From contig JAKFVK010000225.1 in assembly GCA_021732205.1 (NCBI GenBank), positions 1 to 39,256 on the forward strand: DNA of 39,256 bases. The letters run 5' to 3'. Shown here in pieces: positions 23,849 to 32,730 of this stretch. The stretch's first letter is position 1. Every line of letters begins with the position of its first letter. The notes below the pieces were generated by a model. The model was not told the origin of the DNA, searched no databases, and was given only the letters and a program-made list of their open reading frames with translations. The DNA is from Hyphomicrobiales bacterium (GTDB lineage: Bacteria > Pseudomonadota > Alphaproteobacteria > Rhizobiales > UBA4765). A program made the translations under genes and the position numbers.

Positions 23849-25750
23849 TCAAACCCCTACCCCAAAACGCTCGCCCCAGATGCCAAGATTGACGATGCGC
23901 CACAAAGTGAAATCAAGTGCGCGGCGCCCCTCCATCATGTCGCTGGCAAGCGCACGTACGCCGCCGGGATTCAATAGTCCAGGATAACGACGCATAGTGG
24001 CCTCGACGCCTTCGGTCACCAGATCGCGCAACGGGCCACGAAACCAGATTTGCTCTGGCGTGGCGAAACCGAGCTTGTCGCGGCGATCGCGCACCATATC
24101 CGGCAAAATGCCCGACATGCCCCGGCGCAGCACGCGCTTCGTGTCACCGCCGACAATCTTGTGATCATTGCCAAGCGCAAGGCAGAACTCGACCAAAGGA
24201 TGGTCAAGAAACGGCACACGCGCCTCGATCGAATGGGCCATGGAATTGCGATCCTCCCAATGCAGCAGCATAGCGAGGTTCGAACCGTAGGTCAGAGTGA
24301 GGCAAAGGCTGCGAAGGTCGGTCGGCGCCGGCAGCCCGAGCAGATCGCCGGCAAGCTCGACCGGACCTTTGCCGGTATTGCCGCGCTCGCGCAGCATATC
24401 GGTGCCAAGCCAGTCATGCTGAGCAATTGTCTGGCGACCGCGACGCAGCAGCCGCGAGACGGCGTTTGGCAGGAGTGGCACGACATGGCGCGCCAATTGT
24501 TCGGTGATCGGCGTGCCATGGTAGCGCCTGCGCTCGAAGATGGTGCGCGTGAGCTGGCCGAATTTGCCGCGTCGCGTCAGATCGGCCATATAATAGCTGA
24601 AGCCGCCATGATAGCCGGATAGTTGTTCGTCCGCGCCCTGGCCATCGAGCATGACTTTGACGCCGACGCGTTTTGCTTCCTCGAACACGCACCACTGCGC
24701 GAAAATCGAGGTTGAACCAAATGGTTCGTCCTGGTGCCAGGTGATGTCGGAGGCTTTCTGAAAAACATCCTCCGCCCTGGGAAAAATGAAATGCGGCTCC
24801 GTGTGGGCGTGGGCGACCACCGCGTCCATGAATGGTTTTTCGTCAACGCTTTTTTCTGTGTAGCAGGCTGACACTGTGTTGACCCTGGCGCCCGCAGTGC
24901 TCTGGCGCAAAAGCGGTGCCATCAGGCAGACAATTGCAGACGAATCGAGCCCTCCCGACAGACAGGAGCCAACCGGTACGTCCGAGCGCAGATGCAGACG
25001 TACGGCGTCACTGAGCAGGTCACGAAATTGCTCGGCGGCCTCGCTTTCGCTTATGGAAAGCGTGCCAGCTGTCGCAGGATACCAGCGCGTGATCTTGGCT
25101 TGCAGCGGCAAGCCCTGCCCGGCCTCAACAATGATGTATTCACCGCCGCGCACCTGGCTGATATCAGCGAACATCGTCTCTGAGGTGTGATTGGCGATAC
25201 CAGCGGCAAGAAAATCATGCACGCGGGCAACATTCATCCGTCCGCTCAGGCCAGGCAAACCATGCAATTGCTTGATTTCCGATGCGAGCGCCAGGCCGTG
25301 CGCCGTCTGGGCCAAATAAAGCGGCTTGATGCCATAGCGGTCGCGCGCGGCGAACAGGCGCTGGTCGCGCTCGTCCCAGATGATGACTGCAAACATGCCG
25401 CGCAGGCGATCGAGCGCTGCAGACCCCCAGAGCATATAGGCGCGCAGCAACACTTCCGAATCCGACTGCGTGACAAACACCTCGCCCTTGGCCCGCATCT
25501 CGTCGCGCAGTTCAAGGTAGTTATAGATCTCGCCGTTAAACACCATGTGGAAGCGACCGGTCGCATCACTCATCGGCTGATGGCCGGCCTCGGACACGTC
25601 GATGATCGCAAGACGCCGATGGCCAAGCGCGACCGGCCCGAGCGATGATGCAAACTCCTGCCACCCACGCCCGTCAGGACCGCGATGGGCGACGATATCG
25701 ATCCGGGCCGGGTCTGGTGCGAAGCGGATGGAGGCGAACAGGCCGCACAT
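23849..25750 (-). CDS. asnB: Asparagine-synthase-like glutamine amidotransferase, copy 3
   Basis: A 633-residue amidotransferase. The class II glutaminase has AHRGPDGRG, FNGEIYNY and DSEVLLRAY; the synthetase domain has SGGLDSS (265-271), LDGQGADEQLSGYHGGF and a C-terminal RVPFLDHPLVEF. The ATG at 25750 is preferred to the one at 25753 because only it puts the nucleophilic cysteine second, as autoprocessing requires. That ATG shares its A with the wbpI stop, so the two are coupled. Expression together with the 2-epimerase suggests that the product of that pathway, a diacetamido-mannuronic acid, or the polymer made from it, may be the carboxylate that is amidated. This is inference. Confidence 0.9.
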   Translation of the reverse strand: MCGLFASIRFAPDPARIDIVAHRGPDGRGWQEFASSLGPVALGHRRLAIIDVSEAGHQPMSDATGRFHMVFNGEIYNYLELRDEMRAKGEVFVTQSDSEVLLRAYMLWGSAALDRLRGMFAVIIWDERDQRLFAARDRYGIKPLYLAQTAHGLALASEIKQLHGLPGLSGRMNVARVHDFLAAGIANHTSETMFADISQVRGGEYIIVEAGQGLPLQAKITRWYPATAGTLSISESEAAEQFRDLLSDAVRLHLRSDVPVGSCLSGGLDSSAIVCLMAPLLRQSTAGARVNTVSACYTEKSVDEKPFMDAVVAHAHTEPHFIFPRAEDVFQKASDITWHQDEPFGSTSIFAQWCVFEEAKRVGVKVMLDGQGADEQLSGYHGGFSYYMADLTRRGKFGQLTRTIFERRRYHGTPITEQLARHVVPLLPNAVSRLLRRGRQTIAQHDWLGTDMLRERGNTGKGPVELAGDLLGLPAPTDLRSLCLTLTYGSNLAMLLHWEDRNSMAHSIEARVPFLDHPLVEFCLALGNDHKIVGGDTKRVLRRGMSGILPDMVRDRRDKLGFATPEQIWFRGPLRDLVTEGVEATMRRYPGLLNPGGVRALASDMMEGRRALDFTLWRIVNLGIWGERFGVGV

Positions 25751-26808
25751 CAATGCTGCCCCACATGGCTGCGGATGGCGTCGAGAACCCGCGCGGCCGC
25801 ATCACCCGCGCCGTAATCGTCGATGTCGCGCCGTGGTGATACCCAATCAGGAGCGGTCCACAGACGATTCCAGCCGTGCGAAATCGTCTCGACCCATTCG
25901 GTTTCGTCGCGAAGCGTGATGCAGGGCCGGCGGGCGAAATAGGCTTCCTTCTGCAAGCCACCGGAATCCGTCATCACCAGCGCCGCGCCGTCGATGAGCC
26001 GCGCCATATCGATGGCGCCAACGGGATCGATGATCCGGATCGCACCGCTCTCGACACCGCTCCTGGCGAGAGCATTGCGCGTGCGCGGATGGATCGGCAA
26101 TACGATCGGGCGCCCTTGGGCTTCATTGATGATTGTCGCCATCACGCGCGCCAAGCGCGTTGGATCATCCGTGTTTTCGGCGCGATGAATGGTAGCGAGG
26201 ACATAACCACCTTCGGACAAGGCGCTTGTGGCAAGAATGGTCGACTGTAGGCGCGCGCGCGCCATGGCGAACATCATCGCATCGCACATGACGTCGCCGA
26301 CATGATGCACGCCCTCGACAATCCCCTCGCGCGTCAGATTGTCGATACCTGTCCGGGTCGGGCTGAGCAGCAGCGTCGAGAGGTGATCAACCAGCACCCG
26401 GTTCACCTCTTCCGGCATGCGCCGGTTAAACGAGCGCAACCCCGCCTCGACATGAACAATTGGAATATGCAGTTTGGAGGCGGCGAGCGCGCCGGCGAGC
26501 GTGGAATTGGTGTCACCATAAACCAGCACCCAATCGGGGCGGTGTTTGAGCAGCGCGCCCTCGACCGCCTCGAGCATACGCCCGGTCATGGCGCCGTGAT
26601 GGCCACCGTGAATGCCGAAATGCTCGTCGGGCGCGGGGATATCGAGTTCACGAAAGAACACGTCCGACATCATATCGTCGAAATGCTGTCCAGTGTGAAC
26701 GAGTATCTCTTGAAAATCGCCGCTGGCGCGGATGGCGCGACTGACCGCCGCAGCCTTGATGAATTGCGGGCGGGCGCCGACCACCGTGAGCAAGGTGATG
26801 CGGCTCAT
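25750..26808 (-). CDS. wbpI: Non-hydrolysing UDP-sugar 2-epimerase, probable WbpI
   Basis: A 352-residue epimerase of the UDP-GlcNAc 2-epimerase superfamily: GARPQFIKAAAVSRAI at the N-terminus, HTGQHFDDMMSDVFF, VYGDTNSTLAGALAA, HVEAGLRSFNRRMPEEVNR, and the C-terminal DSGGLQKEA. It could be WecB (UDP-GlcNAc to UDP-ManNAc). I prefer WbpI, which converts UDP-GlcNAc(3NAc)A to UDP-ManNAc(3NAc)A, because wbpA, wbpB, wbpD and wbpE are all present in this locus and no WecC-type partner other than wbpA is seen. It starts one base into the stop of the regulator gene. Confidence 0.85.
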   Translation of the reverse strand: MSRITLLTVVGARPQFIKAAAVSRAIRASGDFQEILVHTGQHFDDMMSDVFFRELDIPAPDEHFGIHGGHHGAMTGRMLEAVEGALLKHRPDWVLVYGDTNSTLAGALAASKLHIPIVHVEAGLRSFNRRMPEEVNRVLVDHLSTLLLSPTRTGIDNLTREGIVEGVHHVGDVMCDAMMFAMARARLQSTILATSALSEGGYVLATIHRAENTDDPTRLARVMATIINEAQGRPIVLPIHPRTRNALARSGVESGAIRIIDPVGAIDMARLIDGAALVMTDSGGLQKEAYFARRPCITLRDETEWVETISHGWNRLWTAPDWVSPRRDIDDYGAGDAAARVLDAIRSHVGQH

Positions 26809-27443
26809 CAGCCATCGCTCACAGGTGATGCATGGCCAAGCATCAGCATGGCCGGCGCCAGAACCGCGCGCGGACCAAACGCCGCGACCAGCGCATCATG
26901 CTGGCCCTGCGCATCATCGATGGCGGTAATGATCCATCCATCCGGCGGCGGGTGGACGGCTTGCGCGCTGGCAACCACCGCCACGCCCATCACATGGGAG
27001 CGGCTCATGCCGGCATCGGCCAGCCCCGCGACCGTCATGCCCTGTTCGGCGGCGGCCAGAATGGCGATCTCCGCCAGATCACTGCCGCCGGCAAGGCCGA
27101 CGCTGCCCCAGCCGCGCGCCTGCGCCACGCCGATCACCGCCGCGCAATCCATCCGCGCCCGCCGGAAAAACGTCAGCGACCAGGAAAGATACTCGGCCGT
27201 CAGGCGTGATTTTTCGGCAAAGCCTTGCGGCGTGAGATAATAGGCATAACGGCGCGAGGGTACTTCCTGAACCTTGATCAGGCCCTTCTTCACGCAGCGC
27301 TTGATGTAGGTGTTGACCAGGCCCAGCGCCACGCCCAGCTCCGAGGCGAGTTTGCGCTGCGAGACCTGCGCCTCGCGCTCCACCGAGGCCAGCAGCCCCG
27401 CAATATGGCGGCGCTCATCCTCGCTGCCGGCAATATCAACCAT
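26808..27443 (-). CDS. Winged-helix transcriptional regulator with extra C-terminal domain
   Basis: A 211-residue protein. Residues about 10-75 form a winged helix-turn-helix (SQRKLASELGVALGLVNTYI, then VKKGLIKVQEVPSRRYAYYLT) like the EPS-associated MarR-type regulators of polysaccharide loci. Residues about 95-205 form a second domain with a Rossmann-like beginning (CAAVIGVAQARGWGSVGLAGG) that could bind a nucleotide or nucleotide sugar. It heads the unit that makes WbpI and an amidotransferase, and its own promoter carries a dyad shared with the export operon. Autoregulation and control of both units is likely but not shown. Activator or repressor action cannot be told, though a dyad between -35 and -10 favours repression. 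Confidence 0.8.
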   Translation of the reverse strand: MVDIAGSEDERRHIAGLLASVEREAQVSQRKLASELGVALGLVNTYIKRCVKKGLIKVQEVPSRRYAYYLTPQGFAEKSRLTAEYLSWSLTFFRRARMDCAAVIGVAQARGWGSVGLAGGSDLAEIAILAAAEQGMTVAGLADAGMSRSHVMGVAVVASAQAVHPPPDGWIITAIDDAQGQHDALVAAFGPRAVLAPAMLMLGHASPVSDG

Positions 27444-27497
27444 TACCGCGCCGCCTCATCGAGCTTGATCGTTTCCGAAGCCATCGGCATGGAGGCT

Positions 27498-27546
27498 CGC
27501 CTAGCATGTTCAGCGCATGAACGTCAAACGAGTTCAAGGCAAATGC
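27498..27546 (-). promoter_or_regulatory. Promoter with operator dyads, copy B (regulator operon)
   Basis: The minus strand has TTGACG (27527-27522) as -35 and TAGGCG (27503-27498) after TGC as a weak -10, with the dyad GTTCA-N5-TGAAC (27508-27522) between them. A second, degenerate dyad (27532-27546) is centred 24 bp upstream, as in copy A. The expected transcript starts near 27491, about 48 nt before the regulator ATG. Confidence 0.65.
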
Positions 27547-27616
27547 TTGCTGGCATGACACAGGCGGAGTGCTTGGTTTTTCCTCTATTGGTGAAGGCGC
27601 CCCAAGACGGCGTGTG

Positions 27617-27652
27617 GGTAAAGCCGGATTGCGTCACTCGGCCGGCTTTACC
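27617..27652 (-). terminator. Hairpin at the end of the wbpA-to-glycosyltransferase unit
   Basis: A perfect 11-bp stem (GGTAAAGCCGG with CCGGCTTTACC, 14-nt loop) lies 34 bp beyond the stop of the minus-strand glycosyltransferase and before the regulator promoter. No T run follows, so it may stabilise the 3' end or act as a weak terminator. Confidence 0.5.
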
Positions 27653-27685
27653 GCCACCTTTTGTTACAAAGGTGCGTTGGTAGGC

Positions 27686-28876
27686 TCACATTCCCCGCAT
27701 CAGGGGCTCAAGCGCATCGCGCAGCACCTCGCGCTCGCTCTCCCAGCACAGTGTCTGCGCCGCCTGGCGCGATGCCGCTTTGAATGCGGATACACTGGCT
27801 TGCGTTAACCTGTTGATGGCATCGGCGGCGGCCTTCGCGCTCGCATCGCGGCTGACCACACCGACGCCATGCCCCTCGACCACGCGCTTCAGGTCCACGC
27901 CTGGCGAGACTGCAACTGCCAGTCCCGCGCCGATATATTCGAACAGCTTGTTGGGTAGGCTGAAATGGCGCTGGTCGGTGTTCAGCGGGGTGAAATGCAC
28001 ACCAAGATCAGCGCTATGCGCGGCCAGCGGCATCACCTCATCCGGCGGGACGGCCTGCTCGAATGTTACCAATTCGGCCCGGCCTGTTGCCTCGATCTTC
28101 GCCTTGAGGCCGGCAATATAACCGGCATTGCCATCGCCCCGGATGGTGAGGCGATGCGGCTCTGCCCATAGCGGAATGGAATCGATCAGCGCCTCCAGCC
28201 CCCGGTCCGGCAGCACCTGGCCATGATAGAGAATGCGCAGCGGCCAGCCGGTCTGCGCGTTCGCATCCAGCGCGATGCGATCGGGAATGTTGCGCACCAC
28301 GGCGGGAGGGTGGGCGAGCGCATAATGCTCCTGGAGGGCTTCTGCGAGTTTCGGGCCAACAGTCGAGATGCTGTCCGCCATGGGGATCGCGTGGCGCTCA
28401 AGCGCCGTCACCATCGGCTTGTAGACCAGCCGCCAGAAGGCGCGCTCATCGAATTCCAGCGTGGCGAATTCATGCGTGTCGTAATGGATCAGGCAGCCGG
28501 AGGCCTGCTTGTAGGCCGCTGCCACCACCAGCGCCGGCCAGTCATTAGCAATGACGAGGCGCGGGGCGTGGCGCTTCAGCGCCTCAAGCGCCCAGCGATG
28601 GCGCGGCTCGATCCAGAAGCCGGCCTTTGCCGCCCATAGGCCGAGATGCGCCGGCAATTGCCGCGCCACCGTGCTGAGCCGGTGGAGCAGCGTCGGTCGC
28701 GGCACTGGCCAAAGGCAGGACGCGTAGGGGAGCGCGTCTTCGGGCTCCCTATAAGCGATGACCAGAGGTTGATGGCTCATGTCCTCTAGCAGGGCGCATT
28801 GGCGCTGCACGCGCCTGTCCCGCGCGATGCGCGAGAAGGAGAGCACAGCGACTTGGCGTTTTGCCTCAACCGCCAT
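27686..28876 (-). CDS. GT4-family glycosyltransferase
   Basis: A 396-residue GT-B glycosyltransferase. The N-domain has VAVLSFSRIARDRRVQRQCALLE, a variant of the D-x-R-V-x-R-E pattern, with IANDWPALVVAAAYK and YDTHEF. The donor domain begins near RILYHGQVLPDRGLEALI and ends with FSLPNKLFEYIGAGLAVAVSPG. Probably transfers one sugar of the repeat unit from a nucleotide donor at the cytoplasmic membrane. It overlaps the preceding glycosyltransferase by 11 bp, and it is the last gene of the wbpA unit, followed by a hairpin. Sugar specificity is unknown. Confidence 0.87.
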   Translation of the reverse strand: MAVEAKRQVAVLSFSRIARDRRVQRQCALLEDMSHQPLVIAYREPEDALPYASCLWPVPRPTLLHRLSTVARQLPAHLGLWAAKAGFWIEPRHRWALEALKRHAPRLVIANDWPALVVAAAYKQASGCLIHYDTHEFATLEFDERAFWRLVYKPMVTALERHAIPMADSISTVGPKLAEALQEHYALAHPPAVVRNIPDRIALDANAQTGWPLRILYHGQVLPDRGLEALIDSIPLWAEPHRLTIRGDGNAGYIAGLKAKIEATGRAELVTFEQAVPPDEVMPLAAHSADLGVHFTPLNTDQRHFSLPNKLFEYIGAGLAVAVSPGVDLKRVVEGHGVGVVSRDASAKAAADAINRLTQASVSAFKAASRQAAQTLCWESEREVLRDALEPLMRGM

Positions 28877-30002
28877 GGCGCACCCGTGAGGTGATCACGC
28901 CTTCGATGATACTTGCCGTCTCGGTGGCGCGCGCCTGCCATGACGCATTTTCGCGCACATAGGCCGCGCCGCGTGCGCCCATATCACGGGCAGCAGCCGG
29001 GTCTGCCGCGAGGCTGGCCACGGCTTCGGCGAGCGCTGCCGGGTTTGCCATCGGGATGACCAGCCCCGCGCTTTGCCCGCGCACGACATCGGCCTGGAAG
29101 GGCAGATCGGTGACGATCACCGCCGCCCCGCTTGCCATCGCCTCGAAGAGCTTCAGCGGCGCGACGCCGGTGCCGAGATGGTTGTCGGTGTCCTGCGTGA
29201 TCGAGAGCGCCGCCAGCGCGCCGCGCAGCCATGTGGCCGCCTCGGCTTGCGGCAGGCGGCCAAGCCATTGGATGCGCGCGGCTTCGTCCGAGAGCATCGC
29301 GGCGCGCAGCTGCCCGCTCTCCTTGCCATCACCGATGATCACCAGTTGCACGCCATCGGGCCATGCGGCCTCGCGCGTGGCGGCCACCATCACATCAATG
29401 CCATGCCAGGCGGTGATGCCGCCGACAAAAGCGATATATTGGCCGGCATTTTCTGGCTTTGAGCCCTGAGGCGTGAACACATCGGTGTTCGCGCCATTGC
29501 CGACAAGGCTGACGCGGGCGTGTCTACATTCTGCCAGCGCCCAGCCGCGCAAGCCCTCGGTCACGGTGATGACATGGGCGGCCCATGTCATCTGCCAGCG
29601 GTAGCTCGCCTTGACCAGCCAGCCGAGCCAGCCCAGCCATGGATAGGTGACGAAAATATCATCCGGCAGGCCGTTGATTTCCTGCACCACCGGCTTGCCG
29701 CGCAGCCTTGCATAGAGGCTGGCCGGCAAGGCGGCGAAATGCGCCCGCATATACACCGCATCATGGCCGGAAAGCCCACGCATCAACCGCCATTGCGCGC
29801 TGATGTAATCCACCCCACGCCGCCAGTAAGCGCTGCCCGAGGCCGAGCCACCGGCTTGCGTGGCGATCAGATCGACCTGCCAGCCGATGGCTTTGAGCCC
29901 ATTGATGATCTCGTGCACATGGGTGTGCGTTGCCTGGCCCTCGCGCGGCGTTTCAAGGCAGAGATAGGCGAGGCGCCGCTGCGGTTGCACGCTTTCACGC
30001 AA
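28866..30002 (-). CDS. GT4-family glycosyltransferase
   Basis: A 378-residue GT-B glycosyltransferase. The N-domain has RLAYLCLETPREGQATHTHVHEIINGL, the classical G-x-x-x-H-x-x-E/x-x-x-L arrangement of GT4 enzymes, and MRAHFAALPASLYAR. The donor domain has YIAFVGGITAWHGIDVMV, VIIGDG and GVAPLKLFEAMASGAAVIVTD, with the EAMASG helix that contacts the nucleotide. It overlaps wbpE by 8 bp and the following glycosyltransferase by 11 bp. A candidate for transfer of the Wbp-pathway sugar or its neighbour, from position only. Confidence 0.87.
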   Translation of the reverse strand: MRESVQPQRRLAYLCLETPREGQATHTHVHEIINGLKAIGWQVDLIATQAGGSASGSAYWRRGVDYISAQWRLMRGLSGHDAVYMRAHFAALPASLYARLRGKPVVQEINGLPDDIFVTYPWLGWLGWLVKASYRWQMTWAAHVITVTEGLRGWALAECRHARVSLVGNGANTDVFTPQGSKPENAGQYIAFVGGITAWHGIDVMVAATREAAWPDGVQLVIIGDGKESGQLRAAMLSDEAARIQWLGRLPQAEAATWLRGALAALSITQDTDNHLGTGVAPLKLFEAMASGAAVIVTDLPFQADVVRGQSAGLVIPMANPAALAEAVASLAADPAAARDMGARGAAYVRENASWQARATETASIIEGVITSRVRHGG

Positions 30003-31152
30003 GGCTCACCCGCGCCACGCCCGCCAATGCCTCGCGCGCTGCGGCGATGATGTAGCTTTGCGTCTCTTCATCAAGATAAGGGTGCATCGGCAGCGAGACG
30101 ACTTCCTTGGCCACTTTCTCACTCACCGGCAGGCCATTTCCCGCAACCGGAAAGCGCTTGTAGGCAGTCTGCTGGTTCAGCGGTTTGGGATAATAGATGT
30201 TTGTGGGCACGCCGCGCGCCTTCATTTCGTCGATGAAGCGTGCGCGCTGCGTTGCAGGAATGCGGATCGTGTACTGGGCCCAAACGGAAACGCAGTGGGC
30301 GGGAACGAACGGGGTGACAACAAAATCACTCAACGCATTGTCATAACGCGCCGCAACAGCCTGTCGCGCGGCGATTTCCTCTTCGAAGATCGCCAGCTTC
30401 TCCAGCAAGATCGCTGCCTGCAGCGTGTCCAGGCGCGAATTCATGCCAATGCGGACATTATCATATTTATCGGCGCCCTTGCCGTGAAAACGCAGCGATC
30501 TCAGCAACTCGGAGTATCCCGCATCGTTCGTCAGGATTGCACCGCCGTCACCATAGCAGCCGAGCGGCTTTGCAGGGAAAAAGCTCGCCGTGGTGAAATC
30601 GCCGATGGCTCCCGCTCTCCGTCCCTTATAGCTGGCGCCAAAGCCTTGCGCGCTATCGCAGATCAGGCTGAGGCCATTATCGCGGCAGAACGCCTCGATC
30701 GGATCGTAATCGGCCATGAGGCCGAACAAGTCGACGGTAATGACTGCACGCGGCGTCAGGCCGGCGCGCCGCGCCATGTCGAGCGCCAGCGGCAGCGCCT
30801 TCGGGTCCATGTTGTAGGTCGCCTCGTCAATATCGACGAAGATCGGCGTTGCCCCAAGCCAGGCAACCGCTTCAGCGGTAGCAGCGAAAGTGAAGGCCGG
30901 ACAAATGACCGCATCGTTTGGTTTCAAGCCGAGCGCCATCAGGCACAGGCCAAGCGCATCGGTACCGTTGGCGGTGCCGATGGCATGCTGAGCGCCACAA
31001 AACGTGGCGAGCTTGCGTTCGAACTCGCCAACCTGCGGACCAAGGATGTATTGCCCGTCATCGACAGCTGACAAAATCGCAGTCGTCATGCGTTCACCGA
31101 TACGGCGGCGTTGCGCCTTCAAGTCGATAAATGCAATCGGCTCGTCGCTCAC
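29995..31152 (-). CDS. wbpE: DegT/DnrJ/EryC1/StrS aminotransferase, probable WbpE
   Basis: A 385-residue PLP enzyme of the sugar aminotransferase family. It has [11 protein letters not shown] at the start, the cofactor-binding [28 protein letters not shown], and the Schiff-base lysine K195 in [16 protein letters not shown]. WbpE aminates UDP-3-keto-GlcNAcA using glutamate to give UDP-GlcNAc(3NH2)A. The lysine-region wording and the position between wbpD and wbpB-type genes fit WbpE well. The start is GTG, overlapping the wbpD stop as GTGA. Confidence 0.9.
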   Translation of the reverse strand: MSDEPIAFIDLKAQRRRIGERMTTAILSAVDDGQYILGPQVGEFERKLATFCGAQHAIGTANGTDALGLCLMALGLKPNDAVICPAFTFAATAEAVAWLGATPIFVDIDEATYNMDPKALPLALDMARRAGLTPRAVITVDLFGLMADYDPIEAFCRDNGLSLICDSAQGFGASYKGRRAGAIGDFTTASFFPAKPLGCYGDGGAILTNDAGYSELLRSLRFHGKGADKYDNVRIGMNSRLDTLQAAILLEKLAIFEEEIAARQAVAARYDNALSDFVVTPFVPAHCVSVWAQYTIRIPATQRARFIDEMKARGVPTNIYYPKPLNQQTAYKRFPVAGNGLPVSEKVAKEVVSLPMHPYLDEETQSYIIAAAREALAGVARVSLA

Positions 31153-31754
31153 GATGCAATTTCCTCAAGACGACCTTCGGAAGTTTCGCGATAGCGTACC
31201 CCCGTTTCCGGGCAAACAAGCTGCTTGTCAAGCTTGACGCCGGCGCGGCTCATCCAGCCGATACGGCGCGCCGGGACGCCGGCCATCAGGGCGAAATCGG
31301 GGACATCTGCGGTGATAACCGCGCCCGCCGCGATGAATGAGTATGCCCCCAACGTGTGACCGCAGACAATCGTCGCGTTGGCGCCGATGGTGGCGCCCGT
31401 CTTGACCAGCGTCCGGCGAAATTGCGATTTCCGGCTGATGAAGGCGCGCGGGTTATTGACGTTGGTGAAGACGCAGGACGGGCCGCAAAACACGCCGTCC
31501 TGCAATTCAACGCCGTCATAGAGCGCGACATTGTTCTGGATCTTGCACTGGTCGCCGACGCGTACGCGGGGCCCGATCATCACGTTCTGGCCGATGATGC
31601 AATCGCGCCCGATCGTGACGTCGGACAACACATGGCAGAAATGCCAGATCCGTGTTCCCCTGCCGAGACTTGCTCCCTCGTCCACGTAGGAACTTTCGTG
31701 AACAAGCACGTCAGGAAAGCGCTGATCTTCACGCATTTGCGAGGCGACGGCCAA
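31149..31754 (-). CDS. wbpD: Hexapeptide-repeat N-acetyltransferase, probable WbpD
   Basis: A 201-residue left-handed beta-helix acetyltransferase. Hexapeptide turns run from about residue 18 to 150 ([52 protein letters not shown]). The family marks [11 protein letters not shown] and [10 protein letters not shown] are present; the short tail has a CPETG motif. WbpD acetylates the 3-amino group of UDP-GlcNAc(3NH2)A with acetyl-CoA, which fits its place next to wbpE and wbpB. It lies 5 bp after wbpB. Confidence 0.92.
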   Translation of the reverse strand: MAVASQMREDQRFPDVLVHESSYVDEGASLGRGTRIWHFCHVLSDVTIGRDCIIGQNVMIGPRVRVGDQCKIQNNVALYDGVELQDGVFCGPSCVFTNVNNPRAFISRKSQFRRTLVKTGATIGANATIVCGHTLGAYSFIAAGAVITADVPDFALMAGVPARRIGWMSRAGVKLDKQLVCPETGVRYRETSEGRLEEIAS

Positions 31755-31759
31755 TGCAG

Positions 31760-32716
<957 letters not shown>

Positions 32717-32730
32717 TTATTCCAGTTCTT

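Noticed and set aside
30058-31071. 337-codon plus-strand frame opposite wbpE
   Set aside because: Antisense to a clear PLP aminotransferase with an intact catalytic lysine motif.
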